Below the pieces are notes generated by a model, which made no database searches, was not told the DNA's origin, and saw only the letters and a list, made by a program, of their open reading frames with translations. The position numbers were made by a program, and so were the translations under genes. Shown here in pieces: positions 39,056-49,677 of a DNA stretch of 64,000 nt; positions within the stretch are counted from its first letter, which is position 1; each line of letters opens with the position of its first letter. The stretch comes from Gammaproteobacteria bacterium (GTDB taxonomy: Bacteria > Pseudomonadota > Gammaproteobacteria > Steroidobacterales > Steroidobacteraceae): assembly GCA_021323735.1 (NCBI GenBank), contig JAJPKM010000013.1:1-64000 (forward strand), written 5' to 3'.

Positions 39056-42000
39056 TGCTCGCCGGGATGATCCGTTGGTCGATCCAGAACCGCTTGCTGG
39101 TGCTGATGGCGACCGCCCTGCTCGCCGCTTGGGGCATTCACGCCACCCTCGTCACACCGCTCGATGCACTGCCGGATCTCTCCGATACCCAGGTCATCAT
39201 CCGCACCGAATTCCCCGGGCAGGCACCGCAGGTGGTCGAAGATCAAGTCACGTATCCTCTCACCACGACGATGTTGTCGGTGCCCGGGGCACGGACGGTT
39301 CGCGGCTATTCGTTCTTCGGTGACTCCTACGTCTATGTCATCTTCGACGACAAGACCGACCTCTACTGGGCCCGATCGCGGGTGCTCGAATACCTGAGCC
39401 AGGTCAGCGGGAAATTACCCCCGTCGGCCAAGCCGACCTTGGGGCCCGATGGCACGGGAGTGGGCTGGATCTACGAGTATGCCCTGGTTGACCATCGTGG
39501 AAAGTATGACATCGGGCAGCTACGGGCACTGCAAGATTGGTTTCTGAAGTACGAACTGAAGAGCGTACCGAATGTCGCCGAAGTCGCGAGCGTCGGCGGG
39601 CTGGTCAAACAATATCAGGTCGTGCTCGATCCGGATCGCTTGAGGGCGCTCAAAGTTACGATCGATCGGGTCAGGCAGGCCCTGACCAACTCCAACAATG
39701 AAACGGGTGGCTCGGTCCTAGAACTCGGCGAGGCGGAATATGCCGTCCGTGCCACGGGGTACCTTAAGACCCTCGACGACTTCCGCAATGTCCCGGTGGG
39801 TTTAGGCGCCGGGGGCACTCCGATTTTGCTGGGCGATGTCGCACGTATTCAGATCGGACCTGAACTTCGCCGAGGAATTTCCGAACTTGACGGCAAGGGC
39901 GAGGCGGTGGGCGGCGTCATTGTCATGCGCGCCGGCAAGAACGCGCTGGAAACGATCGATGCCGTCAAGTCGAAGATAGCCAGTCTCAGTGCAAGCCTCC
40001 CGCCCGGGGTGGAGATCGTTCCAACTTATGACCGATCCGAACTGATCCATCAATCGGTCGCGACGTTGCGCAATCGGCTGATCGAGGAATTCATCGTCGT
40101 CGCACTGGTTTGCGTGCTCTTTCTGTTTCACCTGCGATCCGCCTTCGTCGCCATTGTCAGCCTGCCGCTGGGAATTCTCGCCGCCTTCACCGTGATGAAT
40201 TGGCAGGGTGTCGATGCCAACATCATGTCCCTGGGCGGTATCGCCATCGCCATCGGCGCCATGGTCGATGCAGCGGTGGTCATGATAGAGAACGCGCACA
40301 AGCACCTGGAAACCTGGCATCACGAGAATCCGGACCGAAAACCGACCGCGATGGAGCAGTGCCGGCTGATCGGCGTGGCGGCCGCGGAAGTGGGTCCGCC
40401 GCTCTTCTTCAGCTTGCTGATCATCACCTTGAGCTTCCTGCCCGTGTTCACGCTGGAGGCTCAGGAGGGCAAGTTGTTCGGACCTCTGGCGTTCACTAAG
40501 ACCTATTCGATGGCCGCTGCCGCGGGTCTGTCAGTGACCCTGATCCCCGTGCTGATGTTCTACTTCGTCCGTGGACGGATACCGCGGGAGCGCAGCAATC
40601 CCATCAACCGTGTCCTCATCCACGGGTACCGGCCGCTGCTCGATGTCGTACTGCGGCATCCGATGTCGACATTGATCGTTTCCTTGCTATTGACGCTGGC
40701 CGCCATCGTGCCGCTCACGCAACTCGGCAGCGAATTCATGCCGCCGCTGGTGGAAGGTGATCTGCTGTACATGCCCTCCGCGCTACCGGGGCTGTCCGCC
40801 GACAAGGCATCTCAGCTGCTGCAGCAAACCGACAAAGTGCTCATGCAATTTCCGGAGGTGGAGCGTGTCTTCGGCAAGATAGGACGCGCCGAGACGGCGA
40901 CCGATCCCGCCGGGCTCGAGATGTTCGAAACCACCATCCAGTTCAAACCACGGTCCGCATGGCCCAAGGACATGACTCAGGATGAGTTGATCGACCAGAT
41001 GAACCTGGCACTGCAAATCCCGGGGCTGTCCAATCTCTGGGTCCAACCGATCCGCAACCGCATCGACATGCTCTCGACCGGCATCAAGAGTCCGGTCGGC
41101 ATCAAGATTGCCGGCCCTGACCTGAAGGTCATCGCGAAGATCGGAGGCCAGATCGAAGCGGCCCTGCGCGACGTTGCGGGGACGCGTTCGGCATATGCCG
41201 AGCGCGTTCAGAGCGGCCGTTACATCGAAGTACGTATCGATCGCGTCCGCGCGGCCCGCGTCGGCCTCACATTGTCCGACGTTCAGCAAGTCGTGGCCCT
41301 TGCCGTCGGCGGTGAGAATATCGGCCAGACGGTCGAAGGCTTGCAGCGCTTCCCGATCAATATCCGCTATCCGCGCGAGCTGCGCGACTCGGTGGAAAGG
41401 CTCACCCTGCTGCCCATCGTCACCGAATCGGGCGCAACCACGACCCTAGGCGCCGTCGCCGATCTCGTCGTCACCGAAGGGCCGCCGCAGATTCGCAGCG
41501 AGAACGCACGTCTCAACGGCTGGGTCTATGTGGACATCAGCGGGCACGATCTTGGCGGCTATGTCCGTCGGGCGCAGCAACTCGTCGCCCAGCGTGTGGC
41601 ATTGCCACCCGGATATTCGATCGCCTGGTCCGGCCAGTTCGAATACCTGGAGAGAGCCGCGAAGAAACTGGCCTTGGTCGTGCCCATGACGCTGGCGATC
41701 ATCTTCGTGCTGCTGTACCTCACCTTCCGAAAGATCGGCGAGGCCATGCTGATCATGGTCACCCTGCCGTTTTCCCTCATCGGTGGGCTGTGGATGCTTT
41801 ACTTGCTGGGATACAACTTGTCGATCGCCTCCGCGATCGGCTTCATCGCGCTTGCCGGTGTATCCGCAGAGTTCGGGATCGTGATGCTGATCTATCTCGA
41901 TCAGGCGATTGCGAAGCGTCGAGCCCTGGACCGATTCAACACCGAACGCGATCTGGTCGATGCCATCGAGGAAGGGGCGGTGCTGCGAGTGCGCCCCAAG

Positions 42001-42195
42001 GCGATGACGGTCACCGTGATCATCGCCGGGCTATTGCCCATTATGTTCGGCGGCGGCGCAGGCTCGGAAGTGATGCGCCGAATCGCCGCTCCCATGGTCG
42101 GCGGCATGATCACGGCGCCCATGCTGTCCCTGCTGGTACTCCCGGCGGCCTACTTGCTGCTGCATCGACGCAAGTTGCGGCGCCCCAGTGAATGA
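39055..42195 (+). CDS. cusA: CusA-type RND copper/silver efflux transporter
   Basis: A 1046-residue heavy-metal RND pump with twelve membrane helices and two large periplasmic loops. Met residues fall at exactly 573 (L-L-Y-M-P-S), 623 (L-E-M-F-E-T-T) and 672 (I-D-M-L-S-T-G), the three methionines of the E. coli CusA metal site, so specificity for Cu(I)/Ag(I) is well supported. Proton-relay motifs occur in helix 4 ([13 protein letters not shown]). It is last gene of the small protein-C-B-A operon. No CusF is present. Confidence 0.95.
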   Translation: MLAGMIRWSIQNRLLVLMATALLAAWGIHATLVTPLDALPDLSDTQVIIRTEFPGQAPQVVEDQVTYPLTTTMLSVPGARTVRGYSFFGDSYVYVIFDDKTDLYWARSRVLEYLSQVSGKLPPSAKPTLGPDGTGVGWIYEYALVDHRGKYDIGQLRALQDWFLKYELKSVPNVAEVASVGGLVKQYQVVLDPDRLRALKVTIDRVRQALTNSNNETGGSVLELGEAEYAVRATGYLKTLDDFRNVPVGLGAGGTPILLGDVARIQIGPELRRGISELDGKGEAVGGVIVMRAGKNALETIDAVKSKIASLSASLPPGVEIVPTYDRSELIHQSVATLRNRLIEEFIVVALVCVLFLFHLRSAFVAIVSLPLGILAAFTVMNWQGVDANIMSLGGIAIAIGAMVDAAVVMIENAHKHLETWHHENPDRKPTAMEQCRLIGVAAAEVGPPLFFSLLIITLSFLPVFTLEAQEGKLFGPLAFTKTYSMAAAAGLSVTLIPVLMFYFVRGRIPRERSNPINRVLIHGYRPLLDVVLRHPMSTLIVSLLLTLAAIVPLTQLGSEFMPPLVEGDLLYMPSALPGLSADKASQLLQQTDKVLMQFPEVERVFGKIGRAETATDPAGLEMFETTIQFKPRSAWPKDMTQDELIDQMNLALQIPGLSNLWVQPIRNRIDMLSTGIKSPVGIKIAGPDLKVIAKIGGQIEAALRDVAGTRSAYAERVQSGRYIEVRIDRVRAARVGLTLSDVQQVVALAVGGENIGQTVEGLQRFPINIRYPRELRDSVERLTLLPIVTESGATTTLGAVADLVVTEGPPQIRSENARLNGWVYVDISGHDLGGYVRRAQQLVAQRVALPPGYSIAWSGQFEYLERAAKKLALVVPMTLAIIFVLLYLTFRKIGEAMLIMVTLPFSLIGGLWMLYLLGYNLSIASAIGFIALAGVSAEFGIVMLIYLDQAIAKRRALDRFNTERDLVDAIEEGAVLRVRPKAMTVTVIIAGLLPIMFGGGAGSEVMRRIAAPMVGGMITAPMLSLLVLPAAYLLLHRRKLRRPSE

Positions 42196-42210
42196 ATCAC
42201 AGGCAGGCTC

Positions 42211-43614
42211 CTAGTGCAGCGCCAGCGTATCCCGCCGCCATGCGATGTCCTGCCAGCGGCCAAAGTCCCGTAGCAGTTCGGGGCTGCTCGCCTGGCGCAC
42301 CAAGGCCAGGTCATCGAGCCGCAGCTCCTCGAAGCTCCGTCGGAATCGCCCGCGATCCTTGAGCTCTTTGGCGATGAGCAGGCGCCGGGTGCCCGGCGCG
42401 TAGCCCGCAAAGTCCACATAGCCCTCCTCCGGATTGTCGAGCCCCGGCGGGAGCACGTCGATCGTCCACTCTCCCGCCTTTTGATGGAATACCCAGAGTT
42501 CACGCCAACTCTCCAGCGGTTGCACGGCGAGCACCATCGCCGGACCTTCGGGAATGACTCGTATCGAAGCCATCCTCACGATTCCGTAGGTACAGCGCCG
42601 GATGACGGAGGTGGCGCGCGGCCGACGCGCATCCGCCAGAGCCACGCAGGTTTGGCCTGGGTCCCCCGGCGCCGCGCTCAGAGTCAGTGGTCCCGGCTGC
42701 GCCGCGGGCAATGTGCCGGCCCAGCGGATGGCGCTGACCCGCAGCAGGGCATCCAAGTACTCCAGCCGCCGGTCCTCACCCAGATCATCCGGATGCACGG
42801 CAATAAGCTCTGCGAGTGCACGCTCCGCTGCGGCACCGGCAGGTCCACCGCGGCGGTCATCGGCATAGGCGACCGAAGCCCATACTCCGGCACGCCGTGC
42901 ATGCAAACGGCTCCGCATCAGCGCGCTCAATTCAGCGTCTTTGACTAGATCGAGCAGTTGGGCGCGCTCAGTATCGATGGATGCTCGCAGACCGGGACTC
43001 AAGTCGGGATTGATGCAATCCGGCCGCGTGAGGCCAAGGGCCGCGCGAGCGCGCTCTTCCGGCCGTGCCCCGGGAAGCGCCAGAACTCGGCGAAACAATT
43101 CGCCGTCGTAGCACACACGCATCCGACCGTTGCGCTCGAAATTTCGCATGCGAACGCCGAACTGTTCCACCACTTCCAGATGCGGGGCGACATCGGCGAC
43201 AGGGTTTGCGCTGCCTGAGGCCTGGTCGGCAAGCCGTTCGGCCATCTGTGCGATGGCGTCTAAGGGCTCGGCTGTCATGGCCCGCGGTGGTATGGCCTTC
43301 AGATAGGCCGCGCCGTAGCTGATGCCAAGCGCCTCGGATCCTGAGCTCTGGCGCAGAAAGCGCAGCACGGCGAGAAGTTCGGGGGCAGCGGTCTCGGACA
43401 CGTCGAGGGGCCGAGACGCATCCTCGCGTAGATACCCGCCCCGCTCGCGACGATAGTCGTAGACTTTTAAGTATCCGGCATGTTCGCCGCGCACCTCCAG
43501 CAGCTCTCCTTGCCATAGTTGCGTGAGCTCGGCAGCGTTCGAGCGCGGCGCTGCGCGCAGGGCCGCGTGGTCCTGTACCACGATGGCGAGCGCAGCAGTG
43601 AGCGCGGAAATCAC
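42211..43614 (-). CDS. SH3-like-domain protein of unknown function, partner of an SPFH protein
   Basis: A 467-residue protein starting at GTG 43614 in a GTGA overlap with the SPFH gene. An N-terminal signal-like segment (S-A-L-T-A-A-L-A-I-V-V) leads into an SH3-like region (A-A-L-R-A-A-P-R-S-N-A-A, W-Q-G-E-L-L-E-V-R-G, Y-L-K-V-Y-D-Y-R). A helical middle and a beta-rich C-terminus follow, the latter with a cysteine pair (Q-T-C-V-A, R-R-C-T-Y-G). It is probably periplasmic. I do not recognise a family; function is inferred only from co-translation with SPFH. Confidence 0.7.
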   Translation of the reverse strand: MISALTAALAIVVQDHAALRAAPRSNAAELTQLWQGELLEVRGEHAGYLKVYDYRRERGGYLREDASRPLDVSETAAPELLAVLRFLRQSSGSEALGISYGAAYLKAIPPRAMTAEPLDAIAQMAERLADQASGSANPVADVAPHLEVVEQFGVRMRNFERNGRMRVCYDGELFRRVLALPGARPEERARAALGLTRPDCINPDLSPGLRASIDTERAQLLDLVKDAELSALMRSRLHARRAGVWASVAYADDRRGGPAGAAAERALAELIAVHPDDLGEDRRLEYLDALLRVSAIRWAGTLPAAQPGPLTLSAAPGDPGQTCVALADARRPRATSVIRRCTYGIVRMASIRVIPEGPAMVLAVQPLESWRELWVFHQKAGEWTIDVLPPGLDNPEEGYVDFAGYAPGTRRLLIAKELKDRGRFRRSFEELRLDDLALVRQASSPELLRDFGRWQDIAWRRDTLALH

Positions 43615-44885
43615 CGCGCGCCCACCCGGGAGGCCACGGCTGCGGCGTCCTCGACGGGATTTACCGAGCTTGGGTCGCCCACCAGGCCCGAGCCGATGAA
43701 CTTGCCCGCGGCCGGCAGCGGCGCGATGATGACCTGCACCTTATCGGATAGCTTGTCCGCGAGGGTCTTCTGGATCAGCAGCGGATACCGCGCCACCAGC
43801 GCCCCCTCGCGCTCCATCTGGCCGGAGTTCGCCTTGCCCACCAGATCCAGCCGGTAGGCTTCCGCATCCGCGAGCTTTTGCCGCGAATCGGCCTCGCCCC
43901 TGGCCTCGATGCGCCGCGCCTCGGCAGCACCCTCCGCGGTGCGAATGCGCGCGACTTTTTCGGCTTCAGCTTCGAGCTGCCTTTGTTCGATCTGCTTCTG
44001 CTTGAACGGCAAAATGTGCCGCATGGTCTCCTCTTGTGCGCGAGCCGCGATGACCTGCTCCTGGCCGGCGGCTTCGGCGGCGGTTTGCCGCCGCACCTTG
44101 TCGGCCTCGGCCTCGAGCTGCTGTTGTTTGACCTGTGCCTCCTTGAGCTGCAAGGTGTAATGAACCTTTTCGGTCTCCAACTCCTCCGACAGGAGCTTCT
44201 CCATGCCGGCTCGATAGTCGGCAGGCAGGTCGACCTTCCCCATATCGAGTTCGCGCAGCACCAGTCCCATCGCCGTGAACTTTGGTTTGAGTTCCGCGAT
44301 AAGCTGCTGCTGGATTTCCGTGCGCCGCTGCGAAAAGATTTCCCGCACGGAGTAGCGGGCAAAGGTGGGATAGACGATGGACTGAACGGCGGGAGCGACC
44401 AGATCCACGCCGATGTCGTCGGGGAATTCCTTTGCCGTCTGGGCGAGACGGTCACGGTCTACGGCCCAGCGCACGGTGAGATCGACGCCGATCGACAGAC
44501 CCTCGATCGACTGGAATGGCGCCGCGCCGATCGCACTCGCACTCCCGGCCGGACGATACACCTGATCGCGAATCGAGTAGCGTCGTACCTGATGGATTCC
44601 AGGCAGGACGAGCACCGTGCCTGCGGAGTAGACGGTCACCGATCCGTCGAACACGTCGGTACGCGTCAGGACCTCGCCCCGGTGTACGGAATCAAATGGC
44701 GGATGGGTCCATAGACCATAAACGATCAAGACCGCGACCGCGGTCATCGCAACCCGCCCGCGAAAGCGCCACAGCCCCGTGGCGAGTGCCGCGAGGGCTA
44801 CACCCCCTAAACTGAAGAGCCGGCCCAGCGGTTCGACCAGCCCCCTCCGCACGAACTCGAAAAACGCATCCAAGCGACCCGACAT
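43611..44885 (-). CDS. SPFH/Band-7 (prohibitin-like) membrane protein
   Basis: A 424-residue protein starting M-S-G-R-L-D-A-F-F at 44885. It has one or two N-terminal membrane helices, then an SPFH domain (L-S-I-G-V-D-L-T-V-R-W-A-V, V-Y-P-T-F-A-R-Y-S-V-R-E-I-F). A long Glu/Lys/Ala/Gln coiled coil (about 240-360) and a soluble tail follow. SPFH proteins form large membrane rings that organise proteases or lipid domains. It is co-translated with an SH3-like protein. A start at 44966 adds 27 residues without family support. Confidence 0.85.
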   Translation of the reverse strand: MSGRLDAFFEFVRRGLVEPLGRLFSLGGVALAALATGLWRFRGRVAMTAVAVLIVYGLWTHPPFDSVHRGEVLTRTDVFDGSVTVYSAGTVLVLPGIHQVRRYSIRDQVYRPAGSASAIGAAPFQSIEGLSIGVDLTVRWAVDRDRLAQTAKEFPDDIGVDLVAPAVQSIVYPTFARYSVREIFSQRRTEIQQQLIAELKPKFTAMGLVLRELDMGKVDLPADYRAGMEKLLSEELETEKVHYTLQLKEAQVKQQQLEAEADKVRRQTAAEAAGQEQVIAARAQEETMRHILPFKQKQIEQRQLEAEAEKVARIRTAEGAAEARRIEARGEADSRQKLADAEAYRLDLVGKANSGQMEREGALVARYPLLIQKTLADKLSDKVQVIIAPLPAAGKFIGSGLVGDPSSVNPVEDAAAVASRVGAR

Positions 44886-45039
44886 GTTTGCCAAACTCCC
44901 GTAACTTAAGCCTACCGGCTCGACAGGATCAGTCTCGCAGTCCTTTGTGGCGAGCCTGTGGGGCAACTATGGCGAAGTGTGGCAGTGCGGAGTGGCCGCA
45001 ACGGCCTCGCCGATGCTTGGGTTCGCGAGCAAATCTTAA

Positions 45040-45107
45040 GATTTCGGGCCTGAGGCTCGATCTCTCCCGGCGAGCAATTCTGTGATCTCGGACCTGAGCC
45101 TCAATCT
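45040..45107. repeat. 24-bp direct repeat at the NiCoT 3' end
   Basis: GATTTCGGGCCTGAGGCTCG (first 20 nt, from 45040) recurs with few changes from 45084, 44 bp away; the second copy overlaps the NiCoT stop codon. The 215-nt gap between NiCoT and SPFH has no other feature. Confidence 0.7.
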
Positions 45108-46129
45108 TTTGTTTCGACAAGGACCTCGATCTCGTCGAACCGCTTCCATCGGTAGACTACGTACGAAACACCCCACGCCGCAGCGAACAGGCCGATGATG
45201 GCGAAGCCTAAGGTATTGAAATGCTCGGCAAGGCCGCTGGCGATCGTCCATCCGCCGCCGTTCAGTTCGAGCTTTTTGGCGATCAATGCGGTGGTTTCGA
45301 TACCTCCGACGATGATGGCGACCAGCGCCGAGACGCCGGTGATGGTCATATTGTAGTAGAGCTTGCGGATGGGCTTTACGAAGGCCCATTCATAGGCACC
45401 GAGCATCAGTACTCCGTCGGTGGTGTCGATGAGAGCCATGCCGGCGGCAAACAGCGCCGGAAACACCAGAATTCCTGCCCATGAAACGCCATGAGCCGCT
45501 TGGGCGCCGGCCAACCCAAGCAAAGAGACTTCCGTGGCGGTGTCGAATCCCAACCCGAACAAGAAACCCAGCGGCGCCATCTGCCAACCGTGCCGAATCA
45601 GTGCGAACAGGGGTCGAAACAAGCGTGACAGCAGCCCCCGGCCGCCCAGCAAGACATCGAGGTCATCCGCGAAATACTTGCCGCCTTTGCGAACGATGTC
45701 GAATCGATGCCAGACCGAACGCAGTATCGCCAGATTCATGGCCGCAATCGCAAATAGAAAAGTTGCGGACGTCGCCGTCGCAATCACGCCGCCGATGCGG
45801 GAGAAATTCTCGAAGTGCGCCATCGCCCCTACGGTGAAGGCGATGAGCGCGGCGGCAATCAACACGATGGTGGAGTGTCCGAGCGCGAAGAAGAAGCCGA
45901 CGGTGATGGGCCGTTTGCCGTCCTGAATCAATTTTCTGGTCACATTGTCGATGGCGGCAATGTGATCCGCGTCGACCGCGTGACGCAAGCCTAAGCTGTA
46001 GGCAAGCAAGGCGGTGCCGAGTTTCACCGAGTCATCGCCGAACAGCAGGAATGCCCAGATGCCGACGACAATATTCGCGCAAACGAGCACGGCATATAGG
46101 GCAATCAGGCGGGCCCTGAACGATGTCAC
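45101..46129 (-). CDS. NiCoT-family cobalt/nickel permease
   Basis: A 342-residue inner-membrane transporter with eight helices. The family signature [14 protein letters not shown] lies in helix 2, with [10 protein letters not shown] and L-G-F-D-T-A-T-E-V later. It starts at GTG 46129 in a GTGA overlap with cobW and is downstream of a cobalamin riboswitch. This makes cobalt, the B12 metal, the likely substrate rather than nickel. Confidence 0.93.
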   Translation of the reverse strand: MTSFRARLIALYAVLVCANIVVGIWAFLLFGDDSVKLGTALLAYSLGLRHAVDADHIAAIDNVTRKLIQDGKRPITVGFFFALGHSTIVLIAAALIAFTVGAMAHFENFSRIGGVIATATSATFLFAIAAMNLAILRSVWHRFDIVRKGGKYFADDLDVLLGGRGLLSRLFRPLFALIRHGWQMAPLGFLFGLGFDTATEVSLLGLAGAQAAHGVSWAGILVFPALFAAGMALIDTTDGVLMLGAYEWAFVKPIRKLYYNMTITGVSALVAIIVGGIETTALIAKKLELNGGGWTIASGLAEHFNTLGFAIIGLFAAAWGVSYVVYRWKRFDEIEVLVETKD

Positions 46130-47505
46130 GCTGGGTGCGCCTCACCATCCGTCAGGCAGGTGTCGAAGCCCTGCGTCAGTACACTTTGATCCAGTTCGCG
46201 CCCGATGAACACCAGCTGCGTTTTCCGCGGCCTATCGCCCCACGGCCCATGCGAGCTGCTGTCGACGACCATATGCACGCCCTGAATAATGATGCGTTCA
46301 TTCGCACCTTGAAAATTCAAGAATCCCTTCATGCGATACAGCTGCGTACCCTGCGTTTGCAGCGTGTGGGTAAGCCATGCCTGAAATCGCTCGGCATCCA
46401 CCGGACGATCGGTCTCGATGCTGAACGAGCCGACGCGCGCATCGTGAGAGTGCCCGGGATCGAAGTTCCTGTGCACTCGCGGCGCCAATTCCATCCCAAG
46501 GCTGCCCGACAACGTCAGCGCGAACTCCTCTGGCAGATGCTGCGTAAAAAGCCAGTACGACCCGCCCGTCTTGATGCGCAGCACGAATTTCGCTTCGATG
46601 CCGCCCGGCAGGTCGAGGTGCTGTGCGCGCAAGGCGGGCTCGATCATCGCGCCCGGGGAATCGGACGCGATGTCGCCGGAGAACAGGGTAAAGACGCGCT
46701 CGGCGGCCTTGGCCGGATCGAGGTTGTCGGACGGCAGCGTTTCGCAAAGGACGATCTTCATGCCCGGATCCGGGCCCTCCTGAAGCGTCAAGGTGTAGTC
46801 ACCCGCAGAAAATTCGTACGCTCCCGCCCATTCAAAGGGATATTCAGGTTCGAGAAAGGTCGGCTTGTACTCCAGCGCCCGCGCCAGGTCGAACCCGCCG
46901 ATCCCCAGCACCGCGCTCATGGGCACGGCGGCCCGTCGCTCAGGATCCGCGCGCACGATCTTCGCCATCGCATTGATGGCGCGCACCCGTCGCTCCAAGA
47001 CATCGAGGTCGGCGCCGCTCACCAGATCGGTCTTGTTCAAGACGATGACGTCGGCAAATGCAATCTGAGTGCTCGTCTCCTCGCTGTCCGCAAGCTGCTG
47101 ATCGAAGTGGCGCGCATCGACCATCGTCACGATTCCATCCAGCTCGAATTCCTCGCGCATTCCTTCGTCGACAAAAAAGGTTTGCGCAACGGGCCCGGGA
47201 TTGGCGAGACCGGTGGTCTCCAACACGATGCGGTCGAACTTGTCGCGGCGGGTCATCAGATTGCCGAGAATCCGAATCAGGTCGCCGCGCACGGTGCAAC
47301 AAATGCAGCCGTTGTTCATTTCGAAGATCTCTTCCTCGGCATTGATGACCAGTTCCTGATCCACGCCGATCTCACCGAATTCATTCTCGATCACGGCGAT
47401 CCGCTGGCCGTGATTTTCCGTCAAGATGCGATTCAACAGCGTCGTCTTGCCGGAGCCCAAGAAGCCCGTCAGCACGGTCACAGGAATTCGGTTAGTTTCA
47501 CTCAT
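46126..47505 (-). CDS. cobW: CobW-family zinc/cobalt metallochaperone GTPase
   Basis: A 459-residue GTPase. The P-loop is G-F-L-G-S-G-K-T-T, the metal site C-I-C-C-T-V, and N-K-T-D follows. The C-terminal CobW-C domain ends with L-V-F-I-G-R-E-L-D. It is about 100 residues longer than usual CobW, with an inserted region (about 250-350) between GTPase and C-terminal domains, and H-S-H-D-A-R as short His segment. A cobalamin riboswitch precedes it and a cobalt permease follows, so it probably supplies cobalt for corrin synthesis. Confidence 0.92.
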   Translation of the reverse strand: MSETNRIPVTVLTGFLGSGKTTLLNRILTENHGQRIAVIENEFGEIGVDQELVINAEEEIFEMNNGCICCTVRGDLIRILGNLMTRRDKFDRIVLETTGLANPGPVAQTFFVDEGMREEFELDGIVTMVDARHFDQQLADSEETSTQIAFADVIVLNKTDLVSGADLDVLERRVRAINAMAKIVRADPERRAAVPMSAVLGIGGFDLARALEYKPTFLEPEYPFEWAGAYEFSAGDYTLTLQEGPDPGMKIVLCETLPSDNLDPAKAAERVFTLFSGDIASDSPGAMIEPALRAQHLDLPGGIEAKFVLRIKTGGSYWLFTQHLPEEFALTLSGSLGMELAPRVHRNFDPGHSHDARVGSFSIETDRPVDAERFQAWLTHTLQTQGTQLYRMKGFLNFQGANERIIIQGVHMVVDSSSHGPWGDRPRKTQLVFIGRELDQSVLTQGFDTCLTDGEAHPA

Positions 47506-47600
47506 GTCTCACGCCCTCCCAAACTCTGCCATGCCCTCTCGCGCTCCCACGCTCCACACTCCCACGTTCTCACGACCGCTCGTTCTCACGCACTCGCGCC
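47506..47600 (-). repeat. Degenerate purine-rich repeat in the cobW leader
   Basis: The transcribed (minus) strand is strongly G/A-rich with recurring GTGAGAACG, GTGGGAG and GCGAGAG words. It lies between the riboswitch and the cobW start. The 717-nt gap 47506-48222 otherwise holds the riboswitch and a direct repeat, with no gene. Confidence 0.55.
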
Positions 47601-47771
47601 CGCAACGCGAGCGCAGCTGGGTCGATGCGAACCTTCGCGCGTTGGAGATTCGCGCGTGGGAGATTTAAGGGGAATCGCCGGAAGGATACGGGATGCCGGT
47701 CTTTTATGCCGCGCACCGACCGAACCAAAAGCAACGCACCAATCGCCCACCGCGATGTTCGCCAGTCTCAA

Positions 47772-47965
47772 GGGTCAGGCCGGTCTCCGGACTCACGAGC
47801 GCATATGAAATGCCGGCGAATCACCTTCCCGCGTCCATGACGCAGTGGCTTATCGACCGCCGTTACTCGTTTACCGTTGCGGGGGCAGCGCCGGGTTTGG
47901 TTCTCATCAGTGAAGAACACGCACCGGCTTCCCGTTTCACTTCGCCTTCCCGGTACACCGAGATT
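47772..47965 (-). ncRNA. Cobalamin riboswitch upstream of cobW-NiCoT
   Basis: On the minus strand, in order: GGGAAGCCGGTG, GCTGCCCCCGCAACGGTAA, the B12 box GCCACTG (complement at 47843-47849), GGGAAGG and GTCCGGAGACCGGCC. These are the conserved blocks of the AdoCbl-type riboswitch (Rfam Cobalamin family). It should repress cobW and the cobalt permease when B12 is abundant. End points are approximate. Confidence 0.92.
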
Positions 47966-48058
47966 CGCGGCAAAGCACCTGACAACTTCGGGCAGGATGC
48001 TAACCGTCGCAAAAGGGCTTGGCAAGCTGAGAAAGCCGGCCCGGCGAGTCGTTCAATG

Positions 48059-48163
48059 CGGGTCTTGATTGCCATGCGCAAGGCAAGCCCGCGAACGCAG
48101 CCCTGAGGGCTCGCCGGTCGATACGGGAATCTTGATTGAGGCGCAAGGCAAGCCGCGCAGCCC
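48059..48163. repeat. Direct repeat upstream of cobQ
   Basis: Two units of 40-45 nt (48059-48103 and 48124-48163) share TCTTGATTG and GCGCAAGGCAAGCC in the same order. They lie in the 5' region of the cobQ operon. No riboswitch blocks are visible on this strand. Confidence 0.7.
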
Positions 48164-48222
48164 ATCGAGCTCGGCGTCTGATAGATTACCGCGCGACGTA
48201 GCGCCGGAGCTGTCCTACATTC

Positions 48223-49677
48223 ATGAAAGCCTTGTCAATTCTTGGGTCGGGTTCCGGTGCGGGTAAGAGCTGGATCACGACCGCGCTCGCTGCCTGGCTG
48301 CACGGCCAGGGGATTCGTGTGGCTCCCTTCAAAGCCCAGAACATGTCCAACAATGCCTGGGTCACTCTGGACGGCGGCGAGATTGGGCGCGCGCAGGCAG
48401 TTCAAGCGGAGGCATGCGGCCTGACGCCGACCGTCGAGATGAATCCCATTTTGCTCAAACCCAGCGGTGCCCAAGGATCTCAATTGATCGTTCTGGGTCA
48501 ATCGAGGGGCCACTGCCCCGCGGCCGAGTACTACCGGCACTTCGAGTCACTCTGGCAAACCGTCAGGGAAGTCCTCGACGGCTGGCAGAAGCGATGCGAT
48601 GTGTTGCTGATGGAAGGCGCCGGTAGTCCGGTGGAGCTGAATTTATTGCACCGTGACCTCGTGAATCTACGACCCTGCCAATATATGAACGGTCGCTGGA
48701 TATTTGTCGGCGATATCGACCGTGGCGGCATATTCGCGCAGCTCGCCGGCCTCTGGAGCCTGCTCTCGCCGGCCGACCGTGCGCGGAGCTTAGGCGCCAT
48801 CGTGAATCGCTTCCGCGGCGATCTATCGCTCTTTTCCAATCCGCAGCAGTGGCTCGAACCGCACGCGCCCGGTTTTACGATACTGGGCACGTTGCCGTTC
48901 AGAGCCGATCTGCAGCCGGAGGAAGAGGACGGACTATCCGGCGCCGACACCGTCCGGGGAAGCGGTGATGTGATGGCTTGGGTACGCTTCCCGCACGTAT
49001 CGAACCTTACCGATTGTCAGCCTTGGTGGTCCGATACCGGCATCCAGGTTCGATGGGTGGTGAATCCACAGGAAATTCTCGACGCTCGCGTCATTGTGCT
49101 GCCCGGTAGCAAGAATACTCTGGCCGACTTGCATTGGCTGCGAGCGAGCGGACTGGCCGATGCCATCGTCGCGGCTTCTCGGTGCGGTGCGCTGGTCATC
49201 GGCGTCTGCGGCGGCTTTCAAATGCTCGGCGCGTCACTCATCGATGAACCGGGCCATGCCGGAGATGCTGGCCGCGTACCGGGCCTTGGACTGCTCCCGG
49301 CTGAAACCGAGTTCAGCGCCGCCAAGACTCTGCTCCAAGTCACGGCACGTTGCGGCAACAGCGAGTGGCTTGCCTACGAAATCCACATGGGCCAGACACG
49401 GGCGCTCGCGCCAATCGAACCGCTGCACACGGTGCAGGACGCGGAGGGCACGCGGCCCGAAGGCATGCGACTCGGCAAGGTCTGGGGCACGTACCTGCAT
49501 GGCTGGTTCGAATCCCCGCAACTGCGGTCGCAGGTTGCAGCCGCCGCCGGCATGCACCAGCATCACCCGCATCCTGTACCCTGGGCCGAACAGCGCAAAG
49601 AGATTTACCACGCGATGGCGGAGCACCTCGTCGCGCATGTCGATTTGGACCCGATCAGGCGCTACCTATGTCTCTGA
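48223..49677 (+). CDS. cobQ: Adenosylcobyric acid synthase (glutamine-hydrolysing)
   Basis: A 484-residue enzyme amidating positions b, d, e and g of adenosylcobyrinate a,c-diamide. The N-terminal domain has G-S-G-S-G-A-G-K-S and F-K-A-Q-N-M-S-N-N. The C-terminal class I glutamine amidotransferase has the nucleophile in V-I-G-V-C-G-G-F-Q-M-L and the late His in G-T-Y-L-H-G-W-F. It is first gene of a rightward operon, overlapping the next gene by 10 nt. Confidence 0.96.
   Translation: MKALSILGSGSGAGKSWITTALAAWLHGQGIRVAPFKAQNMSNNAWVTLDGGEIGRAQAVQAEACGLTPTVEMNPILLKPSGAQGSQLIVLGQSRGHCPAAEYYRHFESLWQTVREVLDGWQKRCDVLLMEGAGSPVELNLLHRDLVNLRPCQYMNGRWIFVGDIDRGGIFAQLAGLWSLLSPADRARSLGAIVNRFRGDLSLFSNPQQWLEPHAPGFTILGTLPFRADLQPEEEDGLSGADTVRGSGDVMAWVRFPHVSNLTDCQPWWSDTGIQVRWVVNPQEILDARVIVLPGSKNTLADLHWLRASGLADAIVAASRCGALVIGVCGGFQMLGASLIDEPGHAGDAGRVPGLGLLPAETEFSAAKTLLQVTARCGNSEWLAYEIHMGQTRALAPIEPLHTVQDAEGTRPEGMRLGKVWGTYLHGWFESPQLRSQVAAAAGMHQHHPHPVPWAEQRKEIYHAMAEHLVAHVDLDPIRRYLCL

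Noticed and set aside
46123-47808. 561-residue frame opposite cobW
   Set aside because: It is antisense to cobW with its conserved GTPase motifs and runs on into the riboswitch; a GC-rich shadow frame.
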